From: Spirochaetia bacterium | GTDB taxonomy: Bacteria > Spirochaetota > Leptospiria > Leptospirales > Leptonemataceae | Direction: 5' to 3' | Length of the DNA: 53,282 bases | NCBI GenBank assembly: GCA_009885105.1 | Contig: VFLI01000061.1 | Span: 1-53,282, forward strand | In this document: positions 26,024 through 35,543 of the stretch, piece by piece | Layout: each line of letters begins with the position of its first letter | How positions within the stretch are numbered: position 1 is the first letter of the stretch | The notes under the pieces: model-generated | Seen by the model: only the letters and a program-made list of their open reading frames with translations | Databases searched by the model: none | What the model was told of the DNA's origin: nothing | Position numbers and translations under genes: made by a program

Positions 26024-26163
26024 GATATTGGATAGTAATTTTGTAAGCTGGCAGGTCAAGAAGTATTGAATAAAGCCGACGCCCTGGTTTCAGACTCAAT
26101 TCCTCCGCGCCAATAACTTGACGGTACCTCATGCAAATACAGATTGTCCTTCTCGGCGGAAAA

Positions 26164-28785
26164 ATGATGACAAAAGAGAAAACTATCCTCCCCGCGGACG
26201 ATACTGCTGCCGCCTTCGTCAAGGAAAAAATTGCGCCCCGGTTGATTCCAAAAGCGCTGTTCCAGCTTATCTCACACACAAACAATCCTGCCGGACTGGC
26301 GGCAATGATGCTGGTTGGATGCTTGCTGGTTTTTGTGCTGATAATCGCCACAATCATCGCCTGGCAGAAACCGCATATCGAGACAGAAGCCTTCAACAAT
26401 CTCAAAGCAATTTCCGGTCAGGAGGCGGATCAGCTGGCCGACTGGCTGGCCGAGCGTCAGGGGGACGGAGAGGCGACGGGAAACAGTTCGGAATTTGTGG
26501 AGAACGTGGCTGAATTTCAACGCACAGGCGATAACGCTCTGCGGGTCCGTTTACAGAATCGGCTGGAAAGTATTCGGCAGGCTTATGGCTACGCTGCGCT
26601 GATGCTGATGGATGCGCAGGGACGTTCGCTTCTTACTCCAGCCCGGACACCTCCTTCTCCACCGCTGCAATCGGCTATTCTTCGTGCGTTTGACCTGGGT
26701 CGTGTGGAACGCACCGAGATATTGATGGACCAGGGGAACGATGACAAACCTCATCTTGATTTTGTTGTTCCTCTGATGCGGAAAAATGAGAGTCAACGTC
26801 CTCTGGCCGCTCTCGTCCTGATGTGCAAACTGGAGCAATTTCGCTTCCCATATCATCACAGGCAGTCATACACAAGTCCGTCCGGCGAACTGATTCTTAT
26901 TCGACGTGATGAGAAACAAATCTATTTTATCGGCGACTTTGGCAATGCCAGTCGGACCGTGCGTATTGAGAACATTTCGCAGTCAGATTCAGGTTATCCT
27001 GAGGCATTCTCCGTGCAGCCCGGAGTCAGCGGAATTGCGCATGGATCCGATCATAGAGGAACAGAAGTTCTTGCCGCCTATTTTCCGGTCGCCGGGACGG
27101 ACTGGCATATCCTGGCAAAGATAGACCGCGAAAGGATCATGGCCCCTCTGTATAAACTGATTCTCTGGGTGGCCGTCGTGATCCTGCTTGCGGAAATCGG
27201 TATTGTGGCCGTCACGGTATTGCTGTGGCGGGAGCAAAATCGCTCCCATGAGCTGTCTTTGCTTGCACAGACGGCAAAACTGAACAGGCGCTACCGGCTT
27301 GTCGCACAGAACACGGCGGATGTGATCTGGACTGTGGACATTGAGTCCCGGCGTTTGACCTTTGTCAGTCCAAGCGTTGAGCAGCTCCTGGGATACACGC
27401 CGGAAGAATTCATGCAGATGGATGCGTTTTCGTTTTTATCGGCCCAGGCGCAGGCTCACATTCAAAATGTGGTTCCCGGCCGGATAAAAGATTTTGCGGA
27501 AGGTGTGCGAATTTCTTATACTGATGAAATGGCGCAAAAGCTCAAAGACGGAAAGTGGGTGTGGATTGAGACAATGTCGCGCTTTGTTGAAGAAGACGAA
27601 AACAATAAACTGATGGCCGTCGGTGTTTCGCGGGATATAACGGTGCGCCGGCGCCATGAACAGATTCAGCAGGCGAGGTTTCGTCTGGTCGATTCTCTCC
27701 CCGGTCAGACGCTTGTCGATCTGCAGCAGAATATTCTGGAGGAAGCGGAAATCCTGACAGCCAGTCTGTTCGGCTTTCTTCACTATGTGGATCAGGATCA
27801 AAAAACAATTTCACTGCAGACCTGGTCGATGAAAACTTTGGAGTCGAGCTACCCGGCTGGACCGGAAGCAGGATCTCGCTTCAATATTGAAGGCAAGGGA
27901 GCCCTGGAGGAATGCATCCTCGAACACAGGGCTGTAATTCGTAATGATTGTTCGAATCTCTCAGGCCGGAAAGGACTTCCGGACGGCCCAAATTCGATCG
28001 TGCGCGAGCTGATTGTGCCTGTTTCCAGAAGAGGGAAGATAGTTTCCATCGTAAGCGTGGGAAATAAAGAAACCGACTACAATTCGGGGGATGCAGAAGC
28101 CCTAACCCTGCTGGCCGATCTTGCCTGGGATATTATTGAAGGCAAGACTGCCGGTGATCTTCTTCTCTTGCTGCGGCAGGAGGAGAATGAGCGCATCGGC
28201 CGCGAACTTCACGATGGTCTGGGTTCGCATCTGACGGGCATTCGTTATGTGCTCGATTCGATTGCACACCGGGCCATGTCCCTGAAAGTGCCGGAAATCA
28301 GCGAAGATGTCCTCAAGTGTTCCAATCTTTTAAAGGAGAGCCACGACTATATCCGAGATCTGGCTCGCAACTTCGGCGAGTCTCCTGAATTCAAAGAACC
28401 GTTTATTACCGAACTTCGGAAATTCACCGCGACTGTGGAGACGCTTTTCGGGATCAAATGCACGGCTGTCATTGATTCGGCATTTGTCTGGGATTCTGCG
28501 CAGTCCGCCGGCGATTTACTTCACATCATTCACGAAGCGGTGAACAACGCTGTGCGCCATGGCAATCCTACGTGGATACTCGTGACGGCCGGGCCGGCCT
28601 CTATTTCCATTGAAAGCAACGGCGCCGATTTCCCCGATGAAAACGCCGCGGCGGGCTCGGGGATTGGGCTTCTGAGCATGCGGCGCAGAGCTGAATCACT
28701 GGGCGGACGCATCGAAATGAAAGCCCGGCCCGGGGGCGGTACCATCTGCAGTTTAAATTTTTCACGCAGGGAGGCTGAAGTTTGA
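26164..28785 (+). CDS. NarL-type sensor histidine kinase (extracytoplasmic sensor, PAS, GAF, HisKA_3, HATPase)
   Basis: Predicted 873-residue membrane kinase. Membrane helix 1 is at about 45-67 and helix 2 at about 330-355, enclosing a Cache-like periplasmic domain. A PAS domain follows (YRLVAQNTADVIWTVD; GYTPEEFMQMDAF), then a GAF domain (about 510-660). The HisKA_3 dimerisation helix ENERIGRELHDGLGSHLTGI carries the phosphoacceptor His. The ATPase domain has HEAVNNAVRHG and GSGIGLLSMRRRAE; its G1 box reads ESNGADF, without the usual Asp. HisKA_3 kinases pair with LuxR-type regulators, and the only one nearby (31199-31878) is frameshifted. cheD starts one base after the stop. Confidence 0.9.
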   Translation: MMTKEKTILPADDTAAAFVKEKIAPRLIPKALFQLISHTNNPAGLAAMMLVGCLLVFVLIIATIIAWQKPHIETEAFNNLKAISGQEADQLADWLAERQGDGEATGNSSEFVENVAEFQRTGDNALRVRLQNRLESIRQAYGYAALMLMDAQGRSLLTPARTPPSPPLQSAILRAFDLGRVERTEILMDQGNDDKPHLDFVVPLMRKNESQRPLAALVLMCKLEQFRFPYHHRQSYTSPSGELILIRRDEKQIYFIGDFGNASRTVRIENISQSDSGYPEAFSVQPGVSGIAHGSDHRGTEVLAAYFPVAGTDWHILAKIDRERIMAPLYKLILWVAVVILLAEIGIVAVTVLLWREQNRSHELSLLAQTAKLNRRYRLVAQNTADVIWTVDIESRRLTFVSPSVEQLLGYTPEEFMQMDAFSFLSAQAQAHIQNVVPGRIKDFAEGVRISYTDEMAQKLKDGKWVWIETMSRFVEEDENNKLMAVGVSRDITVRRRHEQIQQARFRLVDSLPGQTLVDLQQNILEEAEILTASLFGFLHYVDQDQKTISLQTWSMKTLESSYPAGPEAGSRFNIEGKGALEECILEHRAVIRNDCSNLSGRKGLPDGPNSIVRELIVPVSRRGKIVSIVSVGNKETDYNSGDAEALTLLADLAWDIIEGKTAGDLLLLLRQEENERIGRELHDGLGSHLTGIRYVLDSIAHRAMSLKVPEISEDVLKCSNLLKESHDYIRDLARNFGESPEFKEPFITELRKFTATVETLFGIKCTAVIDSAFVWDSAQSAGDLLHIIHEAVNNAVRHGNPTWILVTAGPASISIESNGADFPDENAAAGSGIGLLSMRRRAESLGGRIEMKARPGGGTICSLNFSRREAEV

Positions 28786-28786
28786 A

Positions 28787-29344
28787 ATGACTGAGCGCGA
28801 GCGCAAATTCCTGAATGTCGGAAGTTATCACTTTGCCCGGACTCCCACAGAAATACACACATTTCTGGGATCGTGCGTCTCTGTTTGTTTATTTGATCCA
28901 GTTCACCGCTATGGCGCGATGAATCATATTCTCCTTCCCGGGATTGGAGGTCCGCTGTCGGACACGAAGTCCGCGCGTTTCGGCGTAAACGCAATGGAGC
29001 TTCTTCTGCGGGAATTTGCCAGGCTCGGAATTGCCAGCCGGAGTCTGATGGCAAAGGTCTTCGGCGGCGCCGTCGGCCTGAACGGGCTAAATGATCTTTT
29101 TAAAGTCGCGGAAAATAATGTTGCATTTGTTTACGAATTCCTGAAAATTGAAGGCATCCCTGTTATCGTCAGTGATACGGGAGGCCATCATGTTCGTGCG
29201 ATACATTTATATTCCGATACGTTTGAAGTCTTCGTAAAGAAGACTTCTCTGGCCGCGAAATATGTTGAAAGAAAAGAATCCTCTTTTAGCAAAACGATAG
29301 CAGAGACTGTGGAGAAAGCGGAGAACCGTTACATTCTTTTTTAA
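28787..29344 (+). CDS. cheD: chemoreceptor glutamine deamidase CheD
   Basis: Predicted 185-residue enzyme that deamidates Gln to Glu in chemoreceptor methylation helices, and in some species also binds CheC. The catalytic Cys30 lies in LGSCVSVCLFD, the His47 in AMNHILLPG, and KVFGGAVGLNG follows as in the family. It is placed next to a NarL-type kinase rather than inside the main che operon 3 kb downstream. The coupling to the kinase gene (one base between stop and ATG) suggests co-expression. Its 3' end overlaps the convergent cheY-like gene by four bases. Confidence 0.92.
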   Translation: MTERERKFLNVGSYHFARTPTEIHTFLGSCVSVCLFDPVHRYGAMNHILLPGIGGPLSDTKSARFGVNAMELLLREFARLGIASRSLMAKVFGGAVGLNGLNDLFKVAENNVAFVYEFLKIEGIPVIVSDTGGHHVRAIHLYSDTFEVFVKKTSLAAKYVERKESSFSKTIAETVEKAENRYILF

Positions 29345-29709
29345 ACGAGCGATTCGAGCTGACCCATGATGGCCATAAGATCCTGATTCTGAAAAGGTTT
29401 AACCAGCCAGCCTGCAGCGCCGGCGCGCCGGCCTTCTTCTTTCAAATCCGTGCTGGATTCTGTCGTCAGCATAATAATTTTCATACGCGCGCCGTTTGGA
29501 CTCTTCAGGACATCGCGAAGAAGCTCAATTCCGTTCTTTCCCGGCATGTTGTAGTCGAAGATACCTATATCAAACGACTGCTGATCCACCAATTTCATAG
29601 CTTCATCTGCATTCGCCGCGCTGGAAACCTGATGACCGGCCTCGCCCAGAGCATAACTCACTATTTTAATAATTACAGCCGCATCATCCACCACCAGTAC
29701 TTTTTTCAT
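29341..29709 (-). CDS. cheY: CheY-like single-domain response regulator
   Basis: Predicted 122-residue receiver domain. It has the acidic pocket in VLVVDDAA, the phosphoacceptor Asp in GIFDYNMPG, the switch Thr in MLTTESS, and Lys in LVKPFQ. There is no output domain, as in CheY, which carries the signal from CheA to the flagellar motor. The start at 29709 has AGGGAG upstream and overlaps the stop of the preceding gene (ATGA). The main che operon in this window lacks a CheY, so this may be its partner. Confidence 0.88.
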   Translation of the reverse strand: MKKVLVVDDAAVIIKIVSYALGEAGHQVSSAANADEAMKLVDQQSFDIGIFDYNMPGKNGIELLRDVLKSPNGARMKIIMLTTESSTDLKEEGRRAGAAGWLVKPFQNQDLMAIMGQLESLV

Positions 29710-30998
29710 GACATTCTCCCTGACTTTTGCATATTCTCGGATTCCGAACAATGGAGCGGCAGGTGCATACTCACACAAATGTCCTTTTCCGGTTTTCCAT
29801 TCATATGGTTGTCCAGTGTATAGATAAAAATGCTTCCGTTGTGCTGCTCGACAATTTTTTTAACAACGGGAAGTCCCAGTCCATAGGACAGGTCTTCTTT
29901 CATGTAACGCTCGTCTATGATCTTTGACATCCGAAAAAATGGCTCGAAAACAAGATTTTCATATTTTCCGCAGATGCCCACTTCTCCTTTGTTGTATTCA
30001 TAAGCTGGATTGAGCACCTTGATCTCCAGATGATCTTCCATCCGCCGAGTAAGAACGTAGATTATATCAAAATCCTGAGAGTATTTCATTGCATTGATGC
30101 ACAGTTCGCGAAACCCGGTGCTGATCTGGTCGGGATCACAGTCCATCCATATTGACTGAAGATGCGGGGGTATGTCGCAGAGAAAAATTCGCTGGTGTTT
30201 GATGCCGAGCATATCTGTCAGATCATTCTTAACTTTCTGCAGAATGCCGAAAAATTCCCTGCCGGATATGCGCCGGAGGCAGGCATAAGTGCTCGTCAGC
30301 GCCGATTGCGCCCGCGCCATATTCTCGATCACAATGAGCGACATCTCAAAACTGTCGCGGGCCATTTCAAAAATGACATCCCGCACCAGATAATGGGTGT
30401 CTGTTTCCGATATCTTCTTTGATTTCTCAAAAAGCATGGAAAGAGTGCTGATCAGCATCCCGATCCCGTTTCCCTGAAAAAAACCGATGTTGATCTGATT
30501 GATCATATCTGAGGCCAGCGATTCATTCCTTGTCCGGCGCAGCGCCTCTTTCCAGTTGAAAGTATCAAGAACAGTCTTAAAAAAATTGTGTTCATCTTTG
30601 GAAACCGCGACAGCCTTCCTCTGCAGCATCGCATATTCAAAAGCGCGGTCGATGGCCTGAGACAACCTGTCAATTGTCAGCGGTTTGAAAAGATAATTGA
30701 AGGCTTTATGCTCGCTCATGGCGCTGACTATTGCTTCCATGTTCGTGTGTCCTGAAATCACCAGACAGGGTATGTCCGGGTACCGGTCATGAACGATCGA
30801 GACAAGCTCGCTGCCTTTTATTCCGGGCATTGCCTCATCGGTGATGAGCATCGTAAACGGCTCGATAGCCAGCTGTTCCAGCGCTTCTTCGCCGGAAGAT
30901 ACAGCGCGGCAGGAGTATCCCATTTCGAGTATCATATCTCGGACAACTGCCAGAACATCCGGGTTATCGTCCACAAGCAGGATATGCGGTTTTACCAA
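29706..30998 (-). CDS. response-regulator receiver fused to a histidine-kinase-like ATPase domain
   Basis: Predicted 430 residues. An N-terminal receiver domain (ILLVDDNPD; LITDEAMPG with the phosphoacceptor Asp; FKPLTIDRL) is followed by a helical linker (residues about 130-275) and a GHKL ATPase domain: N box FRELCINAMKYS, then FEPFFRMS and SYGLGLPVVKKIVEQHNG. The linker has no clear H-box of the usual type. The G1 region (IKVLNPAYEY) lacks DxGxG. The start is a TTG at 30998 with CGGGAG upstream; a GTG at 31073 is in frame but has no ribosome site. It lies in a run with cheY. Confidence 0.78.
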   Translation of the reverse strand: MVKPHILLVDDNPDVLAVVRDMILEMGYSCRAVSSGEEALEQLAIEPFTMLITDEAMPGIKGSELVSIVHDRYPDIPCLVISGHTNMEAIVSAMSEHKAFNYLFKPLTIDRLSQAIDRAFEYAMLQRKAVAVSKDEHNFFKTVLDTFNWKEALRRTRNESLASDMINQINIGFFQGNGIGMLISTLSMLFEKSKKISETDTHYLVRDVIFEMARDSFEMSLIVIENMARAQSALTSTYACLRRISGREFFGILQKVKNDLTDMLGIKHQRIFLCDIPPHLQSIWMDCDPDQISTGFRELCINAMKYSQDFDIIYVLTRRMEDHLEIKVLNPAYEYNKGEVGICGKYENLVFEPFFRMSKIIDERYMKEDLSYGLGLPVVKKIVEQHNGSIFIYTLDNHMNGKPEKDICVSMHLPLHCSESENMQKSGRMS

Positions 30999-31198
30999 TT
31001 CAGTTGTCTCCCGTGCATGGCATTGCAAGGAAGTTACACCAGAAAGGAGAGGTGCGCTATAGCAAGCGGTCACTTCTAAGAGTGGAGCAGGGCGGGTAAA
31101 ACAGCTGGACGCCTGCTCGGGAAGGGTATGGTGTTATGGATGAATTGCGGCATCGCGTAAAACACTATCAGCGATGATCCATGTTTTCCGGGTTATTC

Positions 31199-31878
31199 CT
31201 ATGTGTCTTTTGTCCCGGCTTCATTTTCAAGAATCCAGGCGACAGCCGCGCGCACCAGGTCGGCGGGCGAATCAAGGCCAAGTTTTGCCTTTATATGGGC
31301 GCGATGGGATTCCACAGTGCTCTTGGATATTCGCAATGCATGGGAGATATCGCGTCCGGAGCGACCTTTGCCGATCATTTGAAATACTTCAAACTCGCGG
31401 TCGGAAAGAATACTCTGAGGGGTCTGGCTGTCCGTCGCTTTCTTTCCGCTCAGGTAGGCGTCCATCATCTGTCTTTCAATCTCAGGGCTGATCACCAGGC
31501 GGCCTTCCAGGACATCGTGCACGGCTTTGAGAAGTTCCGCGCTGCCCATCGTTTTTGAAATAAAACCGTTTGTGCCGGCCCGCAGCGCCCGTTCTCCATA
31601 AAGCTTTTCGTCATGCTGGAGTTCACAAGAATGCGAAAATCGGGAAATCGAGAATGGAGAGCGCGAATAAAATCCAGGCCTTCCAGTATAGAGCCTAGAT
31701 TCAAGTCCGTGATGACAATGTCCGGTCTAACACTGGCGAGCTTCGCGAACGCTTCCGATGAGGAGGCTGCTTCTCCGCATACAGTCAGCGACGGGTCTGT
31801 CTTGAGAACTGCCGTAAGCCCGCTGCGAATCAGCGGATGATCGTCCACCAGGAAAATTTTGGCTGTCTTTGTCGGCAT
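31199..31878 (-). pseudogene. NarL/LuxR-type response regulator, broken by a frameshift
   Basis: Two overlapping frames together make one normal regulator of about 226 residues. The first frame (start 31878) encodes a receiver: FLVDDHPLIRSGL, ITDLNLG with the phosphoacceptor Asp, ILVNSSM. The second frame, in use from about 31610 down to the stop at 31199, continues as DEKLYGERALRAGTNGFISK, then the linker and a LuxR-type helix-turn-helix (LSDREFEVFQMIGKGRSGRD, ISKSTVESHRAHIKAKLGL). One base appears to be missing near 31610-31613, for example ATGGAC reduced to ATGAC. Both halves remain well conserved, so the change is recent or a sequencing error. It is the likely partner of the HisKA_3 kinase at 26164. 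Confidence 0.85.
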
Positions 31879-32256
31879 CGTTAATCCTCAGGAATCTTAT
31901 GTCCCAGAGATGACTCAGTAGAAGTATTGATATCCAGAAGAGCAGAATCAGGCAACACTTTTTTAAACCAGGGAGTAACGAGGACTGCCGTTCAAAAGTA
32001 GGAAAAGATTTTGAACCACGGGGGCACGGGGCAAGATGCGGGCCAATAGAGCAAAACACCATACCGCAGCCAGGCTTTCGCACGATTGCTTCTAAATCCT
32101 GGCCACTATTCAAAGGCGGCGCGTTTCTCCAGTGTCTTTGCTAATGCCGCACCAGGACTGAAACATGTCCGACACCATTGCAATCGATTGAGCGCTGTGA
32201 TAGATTTATCCCGTGGGTTGGCAGCAGATGATGTTCCAGCGTTCACGGAGGTTTCA
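31879..32256. other. intergenic region upstream of the chemotaxis operon
   Basis: This 378-base gap separates the broken regulator (-) from the che operon (+). It holds a candidate promoter (32178-32206) and a short GC-rich run near 32013-32037 (ACCACGGGGGCACGGGGC) resembling the end of another dispersed repeat. No convincing gene or structured RNA is seen. An upstream extension of the MCP reading frame to 32086 is open but has no coding character. Confidence 0.5.
32178..32206 (+). promoter_or_regulatory. candidate sigma70-type promoter of the che operon
   Basis: TTGCAA (32178-32183), a 17-base spacer, then TAGATT (32201-32206), about 50 bases before the MCP start. Each box matches consensus at four of six positions. 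No motility-type sigma28 signature was recognised here. Confidence 0.35.
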
Positions 32257-34062
32257 ATGAATATAAGAATGAAATTAATCGCTTCTTTTACCGCAGTGGC
32301 AATGATATGCGCGGCTGTAGGCGCCATGGGTTACTATGGGCTCAACCAGACAACGGCAGCGCTCAAGGATGTTGGGGACGTCCGCCTGCCCAGCATCCAA
32401 TCTCTTTTGATCATTTCAGAAGCGCAGACTGCCCTTAAAGTTGCAGAACGCACGCTTACCCGGGCGGACCTTTCGAATGAAATTGTGACAGATCAGCACA
32501 AAAGGATGGAAGCTGCATGGAAACGGGTCGAAGATGCATGGAAAATCTACGAACCTCTTCCTCAGACCAAAGATGAGGCGGAGGCCTGGAAGGAATTCGT
32601 GCCTCTCTGGAACGCCTGGAAAAAAGACTATAATGATCTCGCGGAGCAGCGCGCCGGGTTCCGGGCCGCCGGTACGCTCAAAGATCGAGAGGTCTATGTG
32701 CTGGAGATTGCACTGGGACGTAACTCAAGGTCTTTCACTGCCGCAGAAGATTTGTTGAATAAACTGCTTGAGATCAATACTAAAGAAGGTCATGCGCAGG
32801 TTCTCAACGGTGAGAAGGCGGCTGACACGATGATGATATTGAACGTTGTCGGCATTCTGATTGGATTTTTTCTCGCTCTGGGCTTTGGAATAATACTTTC
32901 GCGCGCCATTGCCAATCCGCTTATAGCCGGCGTGAATCTGGCGCAGCAGCTGGAAGCGGGCGATCTCAGAGGAAATGTGATTGTGAACACGAAGGACGAA
33001 ATCGGCCAGCTGGGAACGGCCCTGAACGCCTCTCTCAAATCTCTGAATGAACTCATAGGACAGTCCACAATGACCGTGGAGCAGGTGGTGTCCGGATCCC
33101 AGCAGATCGCCAGCGCCAGCGAAAGCCTGTCGCAGGGCGCGTCCGAGCAGGCCGGGGCTCTGGAAGAAATCACGTCCTCAATAACGGAGATTTCCGCGCA
33201 GACTAAACAGGCTGCCGCGAATTCAGAATCCGCCAACGAACTGGCGAAAAAAGTAATGACCAATGCCGGCGAAGGCAACACTCGCATGGGCGAAATGGTT
33301 GCGGCGATGGAAGAAATCAACAAAGCATCGAGCAATATCGCCAAGATCATGAAAGCGATCGATGAGATTGCCTTCCAGACGAATCTGCTGGCGCTCAACG
33401 CGGCTGTGGAAGCGGCGCGCGCCGGAAAATACGGCAAGGGATTCGCCGTGGTTGCGGAGGAGGTCAGAAATCTGGCCACACGCAGCGCCACGTCCGCCAA
33501 GGAAACTTCCGAGATCATCGAACTATCGATCAACAAGATTCAGGCCGGTTCGCAGATGGCGAAAGAAGCGCTCAAATCGTTCCAGGATATTGTGGAAGGC
33601 ATCAAGCAATCCGTTCAATTGATGGGAGAGATCACTGTGTCTTCCAATGAACAGGTGCGTGGAATCGTGCAGGTCGAACAGGCTCTGCAGCAGATCGACA
33701 TTGTCACGCAGCAGAATGCTTCGAATGCGGAAGAATCGGCGGCCGCAAGTTCGGAACTGGCAGGTCAGGCGGATCTGTTGAAAACCATGCTCCGGAAATT
33801 CAGCCTGGCAGAGGGCGTTCTTGTGGCCAGCGGAAACGGACATGGCGGCCATATGGCGGCTCATCCGGGCGCGAATGGCGGAAACGGAAACGGCAAGGGA
33901 GAAGTTCAATTCGCCAAATCGGCAACGAAGCTGAACCTGAAATCGACAACGCACCATGGCAGCCCGGAGCATTCGGGTGGCGCTCATCATACTGCTGTTC
34001 TTACAAAAGGTAAACAGCCGCCGGTCATCTCTCTGGAAGATGACGATTTTGCGGGGATATAA
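32257..34062 (+). CDS. methyl-accepting chemotaxis protein (4-helix-bundle sensor)
   Basis: Predicted 601-residue chemoreceptor heading the che operon. GGAGG lies six bases before the ATG. Membrane helix 1 ([20 protein letters not shown]) and a helical periplasmic domain resembling the 4HB_MCP type (residues about 30-185) are followed by helix 2, HAMP, and the signalling hairpin with tip [21 protein letters not shown]. After the coiled coil, a flexible tail of about 80 residues is rich in Gly, His and Asn ([20 protein letters not shown]) and ends EDDDFAGI. The tail might tether a partner or bind metal; no classic CheR pentapeptide is present. Confidence 0.93.
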   Translation: MNIRMKLIASFTAVAMICAAVGAMGYYGLNQTTAALKDVGDVRLPSIQSLLIISEAQTALKVAERTLTRADLSNEIVTDQHKRMEAAWKRVEDAWKIYEPLPQTKDEAEAWKEFVPLWNAWKKDYNDLAEQRAGFRAAGTLKDREVYVLEIALGRNSRSFTAAEDLLNKLLEINTKEGHAQVLNGEKAADTMMILNVVGILIGFFLALGFGIILSRAIANPLIAGVNLAQQLEAGDLRGNVIVNTKDEIGQLGTALNASLKSLNELIGQSTMTVEQVVSGSQQIASASESLSQGASEQAGALEEITSSITEISAQTKQAAANSESANELAKKVMTNAGEGNTRMGEMVAAMEEINKASSNIAKIMKAIDEIAFQTNLLALNAAVEAARAGKYGKGFAVVAEEVRNLATRSATSAKETSEIIELSINKIQAGSQMAKEALKSFQDIVEGIKQSVQLMGEITVSSNEQVRGIVQVEQALQQIDIVTQQNASNAEESAAASSELAGQADLLKTMLRKFSLAEGVLVASGNGHGGHMAAHPGANGGNGNGKGEVQFAKSATKLNLKSTTHHGSPEHSGGAHHTAVLTKGKQPPVISLEDDDFAGI

Positions 34063-34083
34063 CACCGGAAAAAGGAGAGCGTC

Positions 34084-34611
34084 ATGAATGATAACAGAAA
34101 CAATACAATGGATATCGGAGATGAATTTTCCGAGGAGGATGAAGACACAATGGAGGGTCTGTATTTGACCTTTGCTCTAGACACTCGTGTCTGCGCGCTT
34201 GAGGTTAAGGATGTGATTGAGATTGTAAAGCTGCCTCCGATCACTGAAGTCCCCGACATGCCCGACTTCGTCCGGGGAATCATCAACCTTCGCGGCAAGG
34301 TGATTCCGGTGATGGAAATGCGCCGGCGATTTCATGCTGAAGATCGCCCGCATGATGACCGGACCTGTGTGGTCATCATCAACCTTCATGACCGGCTAAC
34401 GGGGCTGATTGTGGATCAAGTCCGCGAAGTTATTAAAATCCACGAGGAAAACCTCGACGGCTCTCCGCGAGTGGGAGAGACGGAAGGATCGCGTTTCATC
34501 AAGCAGGTCGGAAAAATCGGCGAGCTGGTGGTGCTGATTCTGGATCTCAATCAGCTCCTGAACGCCAGCGAGCTGGAGAGATTTCCGGTCCTGCAGGCTG
34601 CAGGCCAGTGA
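34084..34611 (+). CDS. cheW: chemotaxis coupling protein CheW
   Basis: Predicted 175-residue adaptor linking chemoreceptors to CheA. It has the CheW fold with VKDVIEIVKLPPITEVPDMP, FVRGIINLRGKVIPVMEMR and LIVDQVREVIKI. About 25 acidic residues precede the fold (EFSEEDEDTMEG), longer than usual. AAGGAG precedes the start. It overlaps cheR by four bases (GTGA). Confidence 0.93.
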   Translation: MNDNRNNTMDIGDEFSEEDEDTMEGLYLTFALDTRVCALEVKDVIEIVKLPPITEVPDMPDFVRGIINLRGKVIPVMEMRRRFHAEDRPHDDRTCVVIINLHDRLTGLIVDQVREVIKIHEENLDGSPRVGETEGSRFIKQVGKIGELVVLILDLNQLLNASELERFPVLQAAGQ

Positions 34612-35519
34612 CGATGACATCGCCTGCGGGCGAAAAAAGACCTGTTGATGAAAAACCTGCGCCGGTCATACCGGCGCAGTCATCTTTTTTCCCGGATCAC
34701 GGCGAGATCATGATTTCCGACCGTGAATTTGAGCTGATGCGTCAGGTCGTCAGATCGAGAACGGGCATCCACCTTACCGACAACAAGCGGATGCTCGTGG
34801 AAGGGCGGCTTCGCAAGATTCTGAATCTTCGCAATATATCGAATTTTCAGAAATATATGGAGCTTCTGGAAAGCGACACAACAGGCGAGGCGTTGACGGA
34901 ATTCATAGGCCGCATCACGACAAATTACACTTTTTTTCACAGGGAAACAGATCATTACAATTTTCTGAACGGTGTAATACTTCCGCGTTTCGCCGCTCCC
35001 GGCGCGGATATTTTCCGTATCTGGAGCGCCGGCTGCGCGACGGGTCCGGAGACTTATGATATTGCGATGCACATTCATGAGTATATGTCCGGCCGCTCGG
35101 CGCCTCCATCCGCGATAATTCTCGGCACGGATATTTCACGCAAAGCGATTGATGCGGCAAATCGGGGTATCTACAGGGAAGAGAGTCTGAAGAATGTGCC
35201 GCCGAGGCGGATTGAAGCCTACTTCTCAAAACAGTCGGACGGGCGTTATTCCGTGGCGGACTGCCTGAGAAAACTCGTGATGTTTCGCGTCCTCAATTTG
35301 CTGCGGGACACGTATCCTTTCCAGCACAAATTTCACGCAATTTTTTGCAGAAATGTTTTAATTTATTTTGACGAGGAAACACGGCTGCGCCTGGTTCGCC
35401 GGCTGCATGATTGTCTGGTGCCCGGAGGATTTTTACTTCTGGGTCACAGTGAATCGCTCCTGTCCCGTCAGACAGAATTCAAGAGCGAAGGTTCATCGGT
35501 ATACTCGCGGCGCATGTGA
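34608..35519 (+). CDS. cheR: chemotaxis protein methyltransferase CheR
   Basis: Predicted 303-residue SAM-dependent enzyme that methylates Glu residues of chemoreceptors. A helical N-terminal domain (REFELMRQVVRSRTGIHL; NKRMLVEGRLRKIL) precedes the SAM domain: TTNYTFFHRETDHYNFL, WSAGCATGPETYDIA (motif I, usually GCSTGEEPYS), ILGTDIS, and FCRNVLIYFDEETR. Methylation is opposed by CheB and modulated by CheD, both in this window. The first 35 residues are a Pro-rich extension. It starts at GTG 34608, or ATG 34614, overlapping the cheW stop. Confidence 0.93.
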   Translation: MTMTSPAGEKRPVDEKPAPVIPAQSSFFPDHGEIMISDREFELMRQVVRSRTGIHLTDNKRMLVEGRLRKILNLRNISNFQKYMELLESDTTGEALTEFIGRITTNYTFFHRETDHYNFLNGVILPRFAAPGADIFRIWSAGCATGPETYDIAMHIHEYMSGRSAPPSAIILGTDISRKAIDAANRGIYREESLKNVPPRRIEAYFSKQSDGRYSVADCLRKLVMFRVLNLLRDTYPFQHKFHAIFCRNVLIYFDEETRLRLVRRLHDCLVPGGFLLLGHSESLLSRQTEFKSEGSSVYSRRM

Positions 35520-35543
35520 ATGCTCTCGCGGAAGGATTTTTAA

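Noticed and set aside
31492..31878. Independent single-domain receiver protein
   Set aside because: The tail after NSSM loses receiver character exactly where another frame takes up the conserved sequence, so it is half of a frameshifted regulator.
31879..32256. tRNA or structured RNA in the largest intergenic gap
   Set aside because: No cloverleaf, riboswitch core or strong hairpin was found by eye.
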